The position numbers and the translations under genes are program-made. Shown in pieces: positions 1-9,563 of a DNA stretch of 62,465 nt. Below the pieces are notes generated by a model. It did no database searches. It saw nothing but the letters and a program-made list of their open reading frames with translations, and was not told where the DNA came from. The stretch is from an uncultured Nitratifractor sp. (GTDB lineage: Bacteria; Campylobacterota; Campylobacteria; Campylobacterales; Sulfurovaceae). The stretch lies in NCBI GenBank assembly GCA_913054475.1, contig CAJXJF010000002.1, positions 1-62,465 of the forward strand. The letters run 5' to 3'. Every line of letters starts with the position of its first letter. The first letter of the stretch is position 1.

Positions 1-22
1 GTAAGCTTGTATGAACTTTTGT

Positions 23-104
23 GTTGAATCCGCGACTAAAGTCGCGGCCCCAAAATGGCGATATGAGTTTAAACCTTTATAGGGGCGGCGACTTTAGTCG
101 CCGG
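23..104. repeat. REP/BIME-like element: two palindromes (CCGCGACT-AA-AGTCGCGG and CGGCGACT-TT-AGTCGCCG) facing each other, separated by a ~30-nt linker
   Basis: Direct reading: ccgcgactaaagtcgcggcccc ... aggggcggcgactttagtcgccgg; a second copy lies at the right window edge. Confidence 0.85.
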
Positions 105-131
105 AAGAATCTTGCATAGAGCAGGGGAGGG

Positions 132-1178
132 CTATCGACTCTTTGTGTCCTTTCGAAGAAGCTTGGCTGCCTCTTCTGGTGCCACCGGATTTATCATCAT
201 TCCGCTTCCGAGCTCGAAACCGCCCATACGGTATATTCTGGGGACGATCCTTATAGAAAATCTCCATATATCGGGCAGGTCGTCGAAAAACTCTTCCGTA
301 GCGTAGTTTTTCTGCAGAGGCGGTATATCGAAGAGTATGTTGAAATCGAAATTCCCCAGCTGCAGATATAGAGCTTCGAAAACTTCGGAGAGTATTTCGG
401 AGAGCTCTTCGATATCTCCGTCGTCGAACTCCGAGAGAGATATCTTCCTCTCTTCGAGGCTGTAGATGGCCACTTCGAAGGGAAAGGCGGAAGCGAAAGG
501 GCAGATAGCGACGAATCTGCCGCTTTCGCATACAACTCTCTCCCGCTCATGAAGCTCCTTGCCTATGACGGTGGCGTAGCGGCTTCTGCCATGCTCTCTA
601 TAGAAGTACAGGGCGTGTCTCAAAGACTCTCTCTTCATTTTCGGCACTACCGGCAGAGCTATGAGCTGGGTGTGCGGATGGCTCTGGGTGGCGGCGCCGT
701 AGTGACCGTGATTTTTGAATATCGACATATGTACGAGTCTGATATCCTTGCGTAGCTCCATCACTCTGTATCTCAGTGTCCTGAGCCAGTCTCCATACTC
801 CTGCAAACTCCACCCATCCATCCTCTCTTTATGTTCGGGGGTGTCTATTATGACCTCGTGAGCTCCGAAACCAGCCCACTTTTCGTAGAGCCCGGCATCT
901 TCACTCCGCCAGGGGCTCTCTATCTGCACCGCCTTGTAGAGATTGGGTACCACTCTCGTCCTCCATCCGGGAGTGTCGGGCTCTCCGGAGTCTCTGATGG
1001 AGAAAATCTCTTTTGTAGTCATCTTTTCGTTTCCCGGACAGAAGGGGCACTTCCCTCTATCGTCTCTTCCGGGCTTCCGGCTGTCGGCATCGATAAAGAA
1101 GCAGTCCGGACGCCTCAATCTTTCGGGCGCTATGATGACATATTCGTCGTGAATCAGGTCGTAGCGTATATCAGACAT
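132..1178 (-). CDS. galT: Galactose-1-phosphate uridylyltransferase
   Basis: RYDLIHDEYVIIAPERLRRP N-terminus, CPFCPGNE, HPHTQ active-site motif. Confidence 0.88.
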   Translation of the reverse strand: MSDIRYDLIHDEYVIIAPERLRRPDCFFIDADSRKPGRDDRGKCPFCPGNEKMTTKEIFSIRDSGEPDTPGWRTRVVPNLYKAVQIESPWRSEDAGLYEKWAGFGAHEVIIDTPEHKERMDGWSLQEYGDWLRTLRYRVMELRKDIRLVHMSIFKNHGHYGAATQSHPHTQLIALPVVPKMKRESLRHALYFYREHGRSRYATVIGKELHERERVVCESGRFVAICPFASAFPFEVAIYSLEERKISLSEFDDGDIEELSEILSEVFEALYLQLGNFDFNILFDIPPLQKNYATEEFFDDLPDIWRFSIRIVPRIYRMGGFELGSGMMINPVAPEEAAKLLRKDTKSR

Positions 1179-3210
1179 CTTCTATCTCCATCTTCCCCTC
1201 TATCAGAGAACTTTTGTGGAAAGGGAAGGCCAGCATCAGGGTCATTCCCTGTGTCGTCAGCTCATACCCCTCCTCACTCTGCGATACCGTGCGTAGAGCG
1301 CAGGCGTAGAGTGTGAAGCTCATCCCGCTTTCGAAGCGTATTCGTGTAGCTGTGTAGGGGTCGTGGAGTGTGAAACTATCCAGACCTTCGATAGTCCTCT
1401 CTTCGGCGAAGGGCACTCCGTCTATCTCCACTTCAGAGATATCCGCGAAGTGTAGATTCAACTCCAGAGCGTATATGTATCTCTCGGGACTTTCGCTATG
1501 CAGGTCGATTGTGAAGGCTATCTTGTTATCCTCAATCTCATAGCGTTTTTTAAGTATCGTACGCCAGCTTCTGTCGAAGTATATTCCACCCTCTCTGACG
1601 AACTCTATCGACCCCTCGTCCACTCTGCAGACGAAGGGCTGGTTGGCGAAATCACCATACTCCCAGAATCTGCACTCTCTTACGCTCTCGAGATTGAGAG
1701 AGTCGTCGCTGATATGGTCGATAAAGGAGTTTTTGGGATACCAGTCGTAGATGAGAGCCTCTCTGATTTCATCGCTCACCTTCGCATTGGCCGTATGTAT
1801 CGTATCTATCGAATCATCTGTATGTGCCTTCTCCTCTTCTGCATCTTCGGCGCGGAGAATCTTTTCGTGATAGGCCTCTTTGCGGCGTCTGAGTACATTC
1901 TGGAAATTGAAGAGGCTTTTACGGTGTAAAAGTTCCACCAGTTGTCCGCCGTTGGCGCTGTCGAAGCGTGCTATCATATCCGCACTGACCGCTTTGACCT
2001 CATCGTAGCCGTCCATATTGCAGTCGTAAAGCTCTATAGCCTCTCTATCCTTGTAGTGGATATTTTCGCAGATGCACAGATATCTGTAGGCGTTGTCTCT
2101 GAGATTGGGCAGATAGAGCCCTCCGAATACCCCGTGCCAGAAGACATCGTTGGTCTGCAGTCGGTAGAGTGCATCTTTGTATGCCGCACTTCTATACTTT
2201 CTGCCGGAGAGTTCGAGCATCCTCTTGTGAAGTCTGTTGGACTCTTCATATTTGACGAAGAAGTTTTTCCAGATACCACCTTTGAGAAACTTGACACCTT
2301 CGCTTTCGAAGAGCTCTTCACCCATTTTGTCGCGATACTCTTCGAGTTTTACGGCATCGTCGGCTTCGAGGCTCCATTCACCCATTTCGAAATATGAGAC
2401 ATTGGGCAGATAGGCTATACCTCTGGCCCTGTGACTCTCGAGATATTCGCTGTAGTGCATAGTGACTATCTCTTCGTCCTGCATTATCGAAGAGAGCCAC
2501 TTTTCGAGCCAGCCTCTGCCATAGACCCAGTCGTGGGTGCGGGGCCACATCCCGAACTTTTCTGCATCATCGAAGATTATGGCGGCTCCATTCGCGGAGT
2601 TTCCGGCCTCCTTGATGGCCTCTATGGAGCTTTTGGGACTTTCGAAGGGTATCGCATAGCGAAGTTTCCGAGATATGGGGAAGAGGGCTATCTTCTCTCC
2701 GGAATCCTCCGTGAAGTAGTAGCCGTCGAGTCTCTCTTGCTCGAAGCCCGATGCGAGGAAGTGGTAGTCGTCGATCATGCTGAATTTCATACCGGCTTTC
2801 ACGAGGTCCGATACGAGAGAGGACTCCCACACCCTTTCAGTCAGCCACAGCCCGCAAGCCCTCTTGCCGAAGAGCTTTTCCAGAAGAGTGTTTAGCATCT
2901 CTATCTGGCCGACTCTGTCTTTGGAGGGGATGGAGCTCAGTATGGGTTCGTAGTAGCCCGCTCCTATCCACTCTATATCGCCCCGTGCGCTTATCTCTCT
3001 CATATCTTCGAAAAGCGAGGGGTACCCGGACGCTATCTTCTGTAGCAGCCATCCGCTGCAGTGGAGACTGAATCTGAAGCCCCCGAAGCTCTTCATCGTG
3101 GAGAAGAACGGCGCATAACAGCTCTCTACGGCTCTCTCTATCGTTTCATCGAAATTATCCACCGGCTGGTGCATATGGATACCGAATAGAAGCACACTCC
3201 TCTTTTCCAA
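1171..3210 (-). CDS. GH57 4-alpha-glucanotransferase-like enzyme with DUF1926-type C-terminal domain
   Basis: GIHMHQP, GLWLTERVWE (nucleophile region), IIFDDAEKFGMWP; C-terminal beta-rich domain. Confidence 0.85.
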   Translation of the reverse strand: MEKRSVLLFGIHMHQPVDNFDETIERAVESCYAPFFSTMKSFGGFRFSLHCSGWLLQKIASGYPSLFEDMREISARGDIEWIGAGYYEPILSSIPSKDRVGQIEMLNTLLEKLFGKRACGLWLTERVWESSLVSDLVKAGMKFSMIDDYHFLASGFEQERLDGYYFTEDSGEKIALFPISRKLRYAIPFESPKSSIEAIKEAGNSANGAAIIFDDAEKFGMWPRTHDWVYGRGWLEKWLSSIMQDEEIVTMHYSEYLESHRARGIAYLPNVSYFEMGEWSLEADDAVKLEEYRDKMGEELFESEGVKFLKGGIWKNFFVKYEESNRLHKRMLELSGRKYRSAAYKDALYRLQTNDVFWHGVFGGLYLPNLRDNAYRYLCICENIHYKDREAIELYDCNMDGYDEVKAVSADMIARFDSANGGQLVELLHRKSLFNFQNVLRRRKEAYHEKILRAEDAEEEKAHTDDSIDTIHTANAKVSDEIREALIYDWYPKNSFIDHISDDSLNLESVRECRFWEYGDFANQPFVCRVDEGSIEFVREGGIYFDRSWRTILKKRYEIEDNKIAFTIDLHSESPERYIYALELNLHFADISEVEIDGVPFAEERTIEGLDSFTLHDPYTATRIRFESGMSFTLYACALRTVSQSEEGYELTTQGMTLMLAFPFHKSSLIEGKMEIEDV

Positions 3211-3246
3211 AATATCTCCTTATCTCTTTGGCTCTTGGAATAGAGA

Positions 3247-5259
3247 CTATACGAACCAGTCTCTACACTCTCTCTTTTTCAGCTCTATCGTGAGCTCTCC
3301 GCTCCCGGGCAGAGTCTGTACGGGAATATCCTCTTTTATCATCTCCAGCCTCAAAGTCGCTCTCTCCTTTCCGGAAAAGAGCCTCTTGTCGATAGCTATC
3401 TCGACTATCTCATCAACGGCGGCCCGGATATATCCGTCGGAAAATTTCGCCTCTTTCTCTATCGAAAAACTCTCTTTTGTCTCTTCTGCATAGAGGTCGA
3501 TTCTATCCCAACTCTTCATATCTCCATCGAGTCTGATATAGATATTTTCACTGTCCTCTCCCCAGTGGATAGTCTCTATGGGTCCCCTGACCCTGTCCAT
3601 GGTCGAAAAGAGTTTCGATTCATCTATCATTCCGCTGCCCAGCCACTCGAAAAACGACTCCACCCTTCCGTTGACGAGAGGGGTGATGGCGAATCTGGGC
3701 TCTATCACTATCGCATGAAGGTCTCCCTTGCGGGAGATTGGACGAAAGAGACTCGAAGGAGCGGCCATACCCATATATTCGTATATCTTCATGAGGTGTT
3801 CTCTGAAGAGAGAATCGAACTCTTCGGAATATTCGGTATAGTGATCGTCTCCATACCACCAAAACCAGTCCGAACACTCGGCGATGAGAAACTCTTCGCC
3901 TATCTTCTCCCTCGTTTCACTATCGAGCCTCTCTCTGTGATGCATATAGTCGGAGTGGGTCTGGAAGATGAGCTCCCAGGCTCTGTTCTTTTCGGGAGCT
4001 CCCACCCAGGTATCGAAGGTACCGTAGATCCAGGAGCCGGGATGCAGCTTCTCGAGCTCTTTCGAGGGAAGACGGGAGAGCTCGTCCATCGTCGCCGTCT
4101 CGATAGTGTCGTGACTCTCCAGAGCACTATATAGTGCCTCGAAGAAATCCATCCCATTGTTGGGATAGAACTCCCAGGCGTTTTCACCGTCGAGAATGAT
4201 GGAGACCGTTTTGTCTCCCTCAGCGCTTCGACCTATCTTCTCTATATGGGAGAGGAGGTCGGAAGCGGCCTCTATGGGGTCTTTGTATCTGTAGCTGAAA
4301 GCTATGAGATCGCTAAGTGCGTGATCTCTGAAAGCGATATGGAGACCTTCGTAGGAGTATCTCTCGTATATGAGCGACCTATCGTCGCTCTCGAGAGAAC
4401 GAAGAAGTATCGCTTCGTCCGTAGCGACCCATCCCAATCCGTACTCACGGTAGAGTCCGAGACTCTTCTCGTCCACCGCTCCTTCGGCAGGCCAGAAACC
4501 GCCGGGGGTTTTGCCGAATATCTCTTCGTATAGTTTCAGCGCTCTGTCTATCTGCTCTCTCGCATCATCCTCCAAAGAGACCGGATTTGCCGGTATCTGC
4601 GTATGAGGATTGGATATGGAGGCGTTTTTCATATCTATGAGCAGCGGAAGGATAGGGTGGTTGAGCGGAGTGGTCGAGACCGAAATCCTGCCCATATCCT
4701 GCAGGAGTCCGTAGAAGGGCAGAATGCTAGGTATGAAAGAGAGCAGTTCGTCGAGCAGTCTCTTCTTGTCGGAGGAGTCGAATCCCGAGCCTTTGCCTAT
4801 AAGCTCTCTCACCACCGTAGAGTTTCTTCTCAGATAGTTGCCGCACCACGAGAGTATGAAGAGTACTTCCATATCCAGCAATTGAGCATCGTCGAGAGAC
4901 TCTTTGTCGTATAGCTGTGCGAATGCGGCAAGAGGCTTCACCATCGTATCGTACCGGGACGAACGACATATTCTCAACACCCACTCCCTCTCTGCAGCAG
5001 AGAGTGTGGAGGGCTCCTCTATCCAGAGAGAGAGAAATCTGTCTCTTCTCCAGTCCCTTTCATATATTCTCAGCTGCTCCATCAGCGACGGTGTGAGATT
5101 GAAGGTCGCCTTCGGAGAGTGGAAGGTGGAGAGAATCCACGGCATATCGTAGTAGTCTTTTATGGCATGGAGAAAGACCCACGGCATCTCTATATGACCA
5201 TCCGGAGTTCTGTAGTCCGGCTGGTGCATATGCCAGAGGAAATTGAGTCTGACGGGCAT
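3247..5259 (-). CDS. GH57 family glycoside hydrolase (alpha-amylase/amylopullulanase-like)
   Basis: NFLWHMHQPDYR, GGFWPAEGAVDE, ILDGENAWEFYP motifs. Confidence 0.85.
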   Translation of the reverse strand: MPVRLNFLWHMHQPDYRTPDGHIEMPWVFLHAIKDYYDMPWILSTFHSPKATFNLTPSLMEQLRIYERDWRRDRFLSLWIEEPSTLSAAEREWVLRICRSSRYDTMVKPLAAFAQLYDKESLDDAQLLDMEVLFILSWCGNYLRRNSTVVRELIGKGSGFDSSDKKRLLDELLSFIPSILPFYGLLQDMGRISVSTTPLNHPILPLLIDMKNASISNPHTQIPANPVSLEDDAREQIDRALKLYEEIFGKTPGGFWPAEGAVDEKSLGLYREYGLGWVATDEAILLRSLESDDRSLIYERYSYEGLHIAFRDHALSDLIAFSYRYKDPIEAASDLLSHIEKIGRSAEGDKTVSIILDGENAWEFYPNNGMDFFEALYSALESHDTIETATMDELSRLPSKELEKLHPGSWIYGTFDTWVGAPEKNRAWELIFQTHSDYMHHRERLDSETREKIGEEFLIAECSDWFWWYGDDHYTEYSEEFDSLFREHLMKIYEYMGMAAPSSLFRPISRKGDLHAIVIEPRFAITPLVNGRVESFFEWLGSGMIDESKLFSTMDRVRGPIETIHWGEDSENIYIRLDGDMKSWDRIDLYAEETKESFSIEKEAKFSDGYIRAAVDEIVEIAIDKRLFSGKERATLRLEMIKEDIPVQTLPGSGELTIELKKRECRDWFV

Positions 5260-7779
5260 CTATCCGTTCATCCACTCTTCGATTGCCGACAGGTATCTCT
5301 CTCTTATGGCTTCTCCCGCCTTCTCGTTGGCCGCCTGTATATAGAGATTGAGTCGGTCGCTGTATGAATCGGGTATCATCAGTATCCAGTCGCTCTCACT
5401 CTCCCATATCTTCACTCCGTCGATGGTGGAGCTCTTCTTGCCTCTGGAGGCTTCGAGGAATTTACGCATCATTTTGCCTTTGAGGGCCTGTGGGCAGGGG
5501 ATATGCTCCATACGATAGTAGAACGACTCTATATTGTCCGCTATCTCGGATATCGAAGTATCATGACGATTGAGCATCTCTATTATCTTGAGAGTGGCGA
5601 ACATGGCATCTCTGTGGAGCTGGAATTGGGTAAAGGCGTAGTTGCCGTCTATCGTGGCGACGAGGTCGTACTCTCTGAGCTTTTCGGCTCTGAAGTTGTT
5701 GTAGATGCCAAGCTCTATTTCGAGGTTGTCGTAGCTTATCAGGTCGGGGGCCCAGGTTGGGAGAAAGACCTTCATCTTCCTGCCCACTCTTGCACCTTCG
5801 AGATCGAGTAGTTTCAAAACGATAGGCAGAGCTTTTATCTTGTCGTAATATCTCCCCTTGTCTCCCACGAAAGCCATTCTCTGTCCGCCTGGGTAGATGA
5901 TGAAACCGGCATCGAGCTTGAGTGCCGTGACGATGGTCTGCAGTTCGCCTATGGCCTTCTCCTGCACACAGTTTATCGAAGCGAGGGAGTTGCTGTGGCT
6001 CTGTGGTCTCAGAGTGATGGCATCCAGCCCCAACTCTTCGAGAATGTCGGGCATTATATCGCCCGTTATTCCCTTCATCATATCCACGGCTATCCTCACC
6101 GCCTTGTTGTGCAGAGCCTTTTTGTCTATATGCCTTATCAGGTCGCTGCGGTAGTCGTGGCATTCCCGGAAGTGCAGACTCTCCCTGATTTCGCCAATAT
6201 TGTTGAATTCGACCCTTCTGAACTTTTCGTTGAAAAAGGATTTCTCTATCGATTTGGCCGTATTCGTATCTATACGAAGTGCGTTTTCATTGAAGAAATT
6301 TATCTCGGTGGCGGTCGGGTCGTCTATGTTTCTTCTGAAATAGGCTCCACCTATGATAGAGGGGGAGTGGGAGAGGGTATGCCTGAGTACGGAGGGGGGA
6401 ACACTCTTGACATCCAGTACATTCACACCGGCTGAGAGTATGCCTCCCAGAAAGGCTCTCTTTAGCATACGGGAGCTTTTGCCGTGGTCTCTGCCCACTA
6501 TCACGGTGGAGCCTACGGGCAGTTCACTGGCGAAGGCTTCGGCGAGTTTCGTAACCATTTCGCAGCTGAGCTCGACATTGCTCGTACCTATCACACTGCC
6601 GTTTTGGAATATGGAGTTTTTGTATCTGCTTCCCCATACCACATTGTGGCTCACTATGGAGGCAGGCTCTATCTCCTTGTGCGGCCATATGGTCACATCT
6701 TGGTCGAAACGGGCCAGTCTGCCTACATGACAGCCCTCGGCCAGTATCAGACCCGCTTTGGCGCTTACATTGTCCTCTATCACATTGTCGTTGCATATCA
6801 CACCGTTGTCCAGGACGAACTTTCTGCCTATTTTCGCATCGTGCCAGAGTACGGAGTTTCTTATTTTACACTCCTCCTCCACTACGGTACGCTCAGCTAT
6901 CACACAGTTGTGAAGCTTGCATCCTTTGCCTATCTTCGCCCCCGAGCCCACTACCACATTTCCCAGTATCTCGACACTTTCGTCTATATCTATATCATCA
7001 CCCGTCATATAGAGTCTGCCGTCGGGATAGTCGACAACCTTTCCGGGAATCCTGAAATCGAGTCTGCCGTTGAGTATGTCGTCGTGAACCTCTCTGTAGC
7101 TGTCCGGATTGCCTACATCCCGCCAGTAACCTTTGGCATCGTAGCCCAGAAGGTCGATACCCTCTTTCATCAGCAGAGGGAAGAGATCTTTGGCGAAATC
7201 GAAATTCTCCCCTACCGGTATATAGTCGAGGATTTCCGGCTCGATTATGTAGATACCGGTATTGATGGTGTCGCTGAAGACCTCTCCCCAGCTCGGCTTT
7301 TCGAGAAACTTCTCTATCTTACCGTTCTCGTCGGTTATGACCACACCAAACTGCAGGGGATTTTCCACGGAAGTGAGAGTTATCGTCAACTTCGACTCTC
7401 TTTGGAAGTGGTGCTCGAAGATGGCATCGAAGTCGAAATCGGTCACCAGGTCTCCGCTGACAATCATGAAGGTGGTGTCGAGGTGCTCTCTTGCGAAACC
7501 TACCGCACCTGCCGTACCGTAGTCGTCGTCGGGCAGGACATAGTGGATTTTTATCCCATAGCGGCTTCCGTCACCGAAGTACTCTTTTATCACCTCAGGC
7601 TTGTAGTAGAGCAGTATGACCACCTCATCGACACCGCTTTGTATGAGTTTGTCTAGGGTATGCTCCATCATCGGGAGATTCACGACAGGCAGCATCGGTT
7701 TGGGTATCGAGTTGGTCAGCGGCTGGATTCTGGTGCCGAATCCTCCCGCCATCATGACAGCTTTGACTTTTCTACTCAT
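5260..7779 (-). CDS. Sugar nucleotidyltransferase (mannose-1-phosphate guanylyltransferase-like) fused to left-handed beta-helix and phosphomannomutase-like domain
   Basis: MMAGGFGTRIQPLTNSIPKPMLPV signature; hexapeptide repeats; PMM-like C-terminal half. Start set at MSRK (GGAAAGGATTGCCAATG) rather than the longer ORF start at 7812. Confidence 0.85.
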   Translation of the reverse strand: MSRKVKAVMMAGGFGTRIQPLTNSIPKPMLPVVNLPMMEHTLDKLIQSGVDEVVILLYYKPEVIKEYFGDGSRYGIKIHYVLPDDDYGTAGAVGFAREHLDTTFMIVSGDLVTDFDFDAIFEHHFQRESKLTITLTSVENPLQFGVVITDENGKIEKFLEKPSWGEVFSDTINTGIYIIEPEILDYIPVGENFDFAKDLFPLLMKEGIDLLGYDAKGYWRDVGNPDSYREVHDDILNGRLDFRIPGKVVDYPDGRLYMTGDDIDIDESVEILGNVVVGSGAKIGKGCKLHNCVIAERTVVEEECKIRNSVLWHDAKIGRKFVLDNGVICNDNVIEDNVSAKAGLILAEGCHVGRLARFDQDVTIWPHKEIEPASIVSHNVVWGSRYKNSIFQNGSVIGTSNVELSCEMVTKLAEAFASELPVGSTVIVGRDHGKSSRMLKRAFLGGILSAGVNVLDVKSVPPSVLRHTLSHSPSIIGGAYFRRNIDDPTATEINFFNENALRIDTNTAKSIEKSFFNEKFRRVEFNNIGEIRESLHFRECHDYRSDLIRHIDKKALHNKAVRIAVDMMKGITGDIMPDILEELGLDAITLRPQSHSNSLASINCVQEKAIGELQTIVTALKLDAGFIIYPGGQRMAFVGDKGRYYDKIKALPIVLKLLDLEGARVGRKMKVFLPTWAPDLISYDNLEIELGIYNNFRAEKLREYDLVATIDGNYAFTQFQLHRDAMFATLKIIEMLNRHDTSISEIADNIESFYYRMEHIPCPQALKGKMMRKFLEASRGKKSSTIDGVKIWESESDWILMIPDSYSDRLNLYIQAANEKAGEAIRERYLSAIEEWMNG

Positions 7780-7849
7780 TGGCAATCCTTTCCGGTTTTT
7801 GTTTTTATCCATTCTACGAGACTCTCAGAGGGCTTTTGCAGATGTAGGC

Positions 7850-8128
7850 TTATAGCTTCAAAAGCGAATTCGTACTCCCAAAAGGGCTCTCTACGGTCTC
7901 GAGAGAGTCGTCGGCAAACCATCTCCCCCCGTCATCGAGATAACCGAATTCGAAACACTCTCCGGCAGGCAAGACCTTCGTGAGGTAGAACTCTCCACTC
8001 TTTTTTCGTTTCATCTCTTTGGGTTTCCAGTCGTCCCAGCTACCCTTTACATATATTTTTTCCGCACTCTTCGCATCGACAGTGAAGGTGACCCAGACCT
8101 TCGAAGCTCTTCTGGTACTCTTTATCAT
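7850..8128 (-). CDS. Stand-alone CBM48/isoamylase-N-like glycogen-binding protein
   Basis: VWVTFTVDAKSAEKIYVKGSWDDWKPKEMK...GEFYLTKVLPAG...FGYLDDGGRWFADD; RBS GGAG upstream of 8128. Confidence 0.8.
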   Translation of the reverse strand: MIKSTRRASKVWVTFTVDAKSAEKIYVKGSWDDWKPKEMKRKKSGEFYLTKVLPAGECFEFGYLDDGGRWFADDSLETVESPFGSTNSLLKL

Positions 8129-8141
8129 CTCTTTCTCCTTT

Positions 8142-9101
8142 TCAATCCAGTACATTCAGCATGCTGAGGTGATAGGGATTGACTCTGTTTTTATTGTTTA
8201 CGACCGTCTCTATATCGAGTAGTCCGAAACTCCCCTCGTTCCATACCACGACCTTGTTCGAATTTTTGCTTCCAAGCAGATGCTCCACCGCCTGAATCGC
8301 GAATTCGAATCCCATCATTCTATCGAAGGAGCTCGGAATCCCGCCCCTCTGGATATGTCCGAGTATGGTTATTCTCGTATCCATTCCCATATCGTCCGAG
8401 AGCCATCGGGCTATCTCCTGTGTCATTCCCGTTCCCTCGGCCACGATGGCGAGTATATACCTTCGGCCGTTTTCCAGCTCGTAGCGCAATCTCTTCTCCA
8501 CCACGGCTCTGTTGAAATCCACTTCGGGAATGATGCAGATTTCCGCACCCGAACTTATGGCGGATATGGCGGCGAGATAGCCGCAGTCTCTACCCATCAC
8601 CTCCACTACGAAAGCCCTGTTGAAGGTCGAAGCGGTATCGTATATCTTGTCGAGAGCCTCCCGTATCGTATTTAGAGCCGTATCGACCCCGAGGCAGTAC
8701 TCCGTACCGTAGATGTCGTTGTCTATGGTGGTCGGAATTCCGACGAAGTTTATATCGTACTCTTCCCAGAATCGCTCCATAGCACGGAAAGAGCCGTCTC
8801 CTCCAAGTACGACGAGTCCGTCTATCCCGTATCTCTTCAGATTGTCGTGAGCCATCTTTCTATATTTCGCCTCGTAGAAACGCTTCGAACGGGAGGAGCG
8901 GATTATGGAGCCTCCTCTATGAAGAATACCGGCGACATCCGCAAACTCCGCCTCTTTTATTCTACCATCTATCAATCCTTCGAGACCATCGTAGATTAGA
9001 AAGGGTCTCTCCCCTCTCTTTTGCGTATAATCGACGAATTTTTTTACAGCTGCATTCATTCCGGGCGCATCACCACCCGAACACATTACGGCCAATGCCA
9101 T
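8142..9101 (-). CDS. pfkA: ATP-dependent 6-phosphofructokinase
   Basis: CSGGDAPGMNAAV, VVLGGDGSFR (GGDGS favours ATP), PTTIDNDIYGTE, MGRDCGYLA. Confidence 0.92.
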   Translation of the reverse strand: MALAVMCSGGDAPGMNAAVKKFVDYTQKRGERPFLIYDGLEGLIDGRIKEAEFADVAGILHRGGSIIRSSRSKRFYEAKYRKMAHDNLKRYGIDGLVVLGGDGSFRAMERFWEEYDINFVGIPTTIDNDIYGTEYCLGVDTALNTIREALDKIYDTASTFNRAFVVEVMGRDCGYLAAISAISSGAEICIIPEVDFNRAVVEKRLRYELENGRRYILAIVAEGTGMTQEIARWLSDDMGMDTRITILGHIQRGGIPSSFDRMMGFEFAIQAVEHLLGSKNSNKVVVWNEGSFGLLDIETVVNNKNRVNPYHLSMLNVLD

Positions 9102-9172
9102 ATGACTCCTTTTTTAAATTCACCCATTCGCAGAGAATGACCTTTAGACCCTCTTTGACCCCATAAAGAGAT

Positions 9173-9178
9173 ATTATA
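9173..9178 (-). promoter_or_regulatory. Putative sigma70 -10 box (TATAAT) for the pfkA-to-galT operon
   Basis: Minus strand reads gggTATAATatctc about 70 nt upstream of pfkA. Confidence 0.5.
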
Positions 9179-9234
9179 CCCTTATATCACTCAAGGAACA
9201 TCGATTCTGCAAAGATGGTGTTTAAGCAGGATAG

Positions 9235-9563
9235 ATATGGTTAATCTTCCTTATAGCATTATGCTTGTTTGTACCGTCTCTTTTTGACTATTTGCCTATG
9301 CTTTGTGCTGTAGGTACACTATTGATACCAAGGTAGTCTGCGCAATGTCTTGTCTGAAGCGATCATGCGGATATCTTCGAGGTATCTACCTGTGCTTGAC
9401 AGCGGCTGAATGAAGGTATATGGCTTGCAAGCCTTGTTGCTTTGAGGCTGGGGCAGATGTCTGTCACAAAGACAAACAGGCTTTAAATGGCTTCACCGGC
9501 TTGGGGACTCAAGTGTCCTTTTGTACTCTTTGTCTCAGTGAAATTTGAAACGATCTGTGTCAT
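9235..9563 (-). pseudogene. Decayed IS1380-family transposase fragment (frameshifts, stops, internal deletion)
   Basis: Pieces in different frames: MTQIVSNFTETKSTKGHLSPQAGEAI / DRHLPQPQSNKACKPYTF...STGRYLEDIRMIASDKTLRRLPWYQ* / SVPTAQSIGK*SKRDG. Confidence 0.7.

Noticed and set aside
6484-7656. 390-aa plus-strand ORF
   Set aside because: Antisense to the NTP-transferase/PMM-like gene; shadow ORF.
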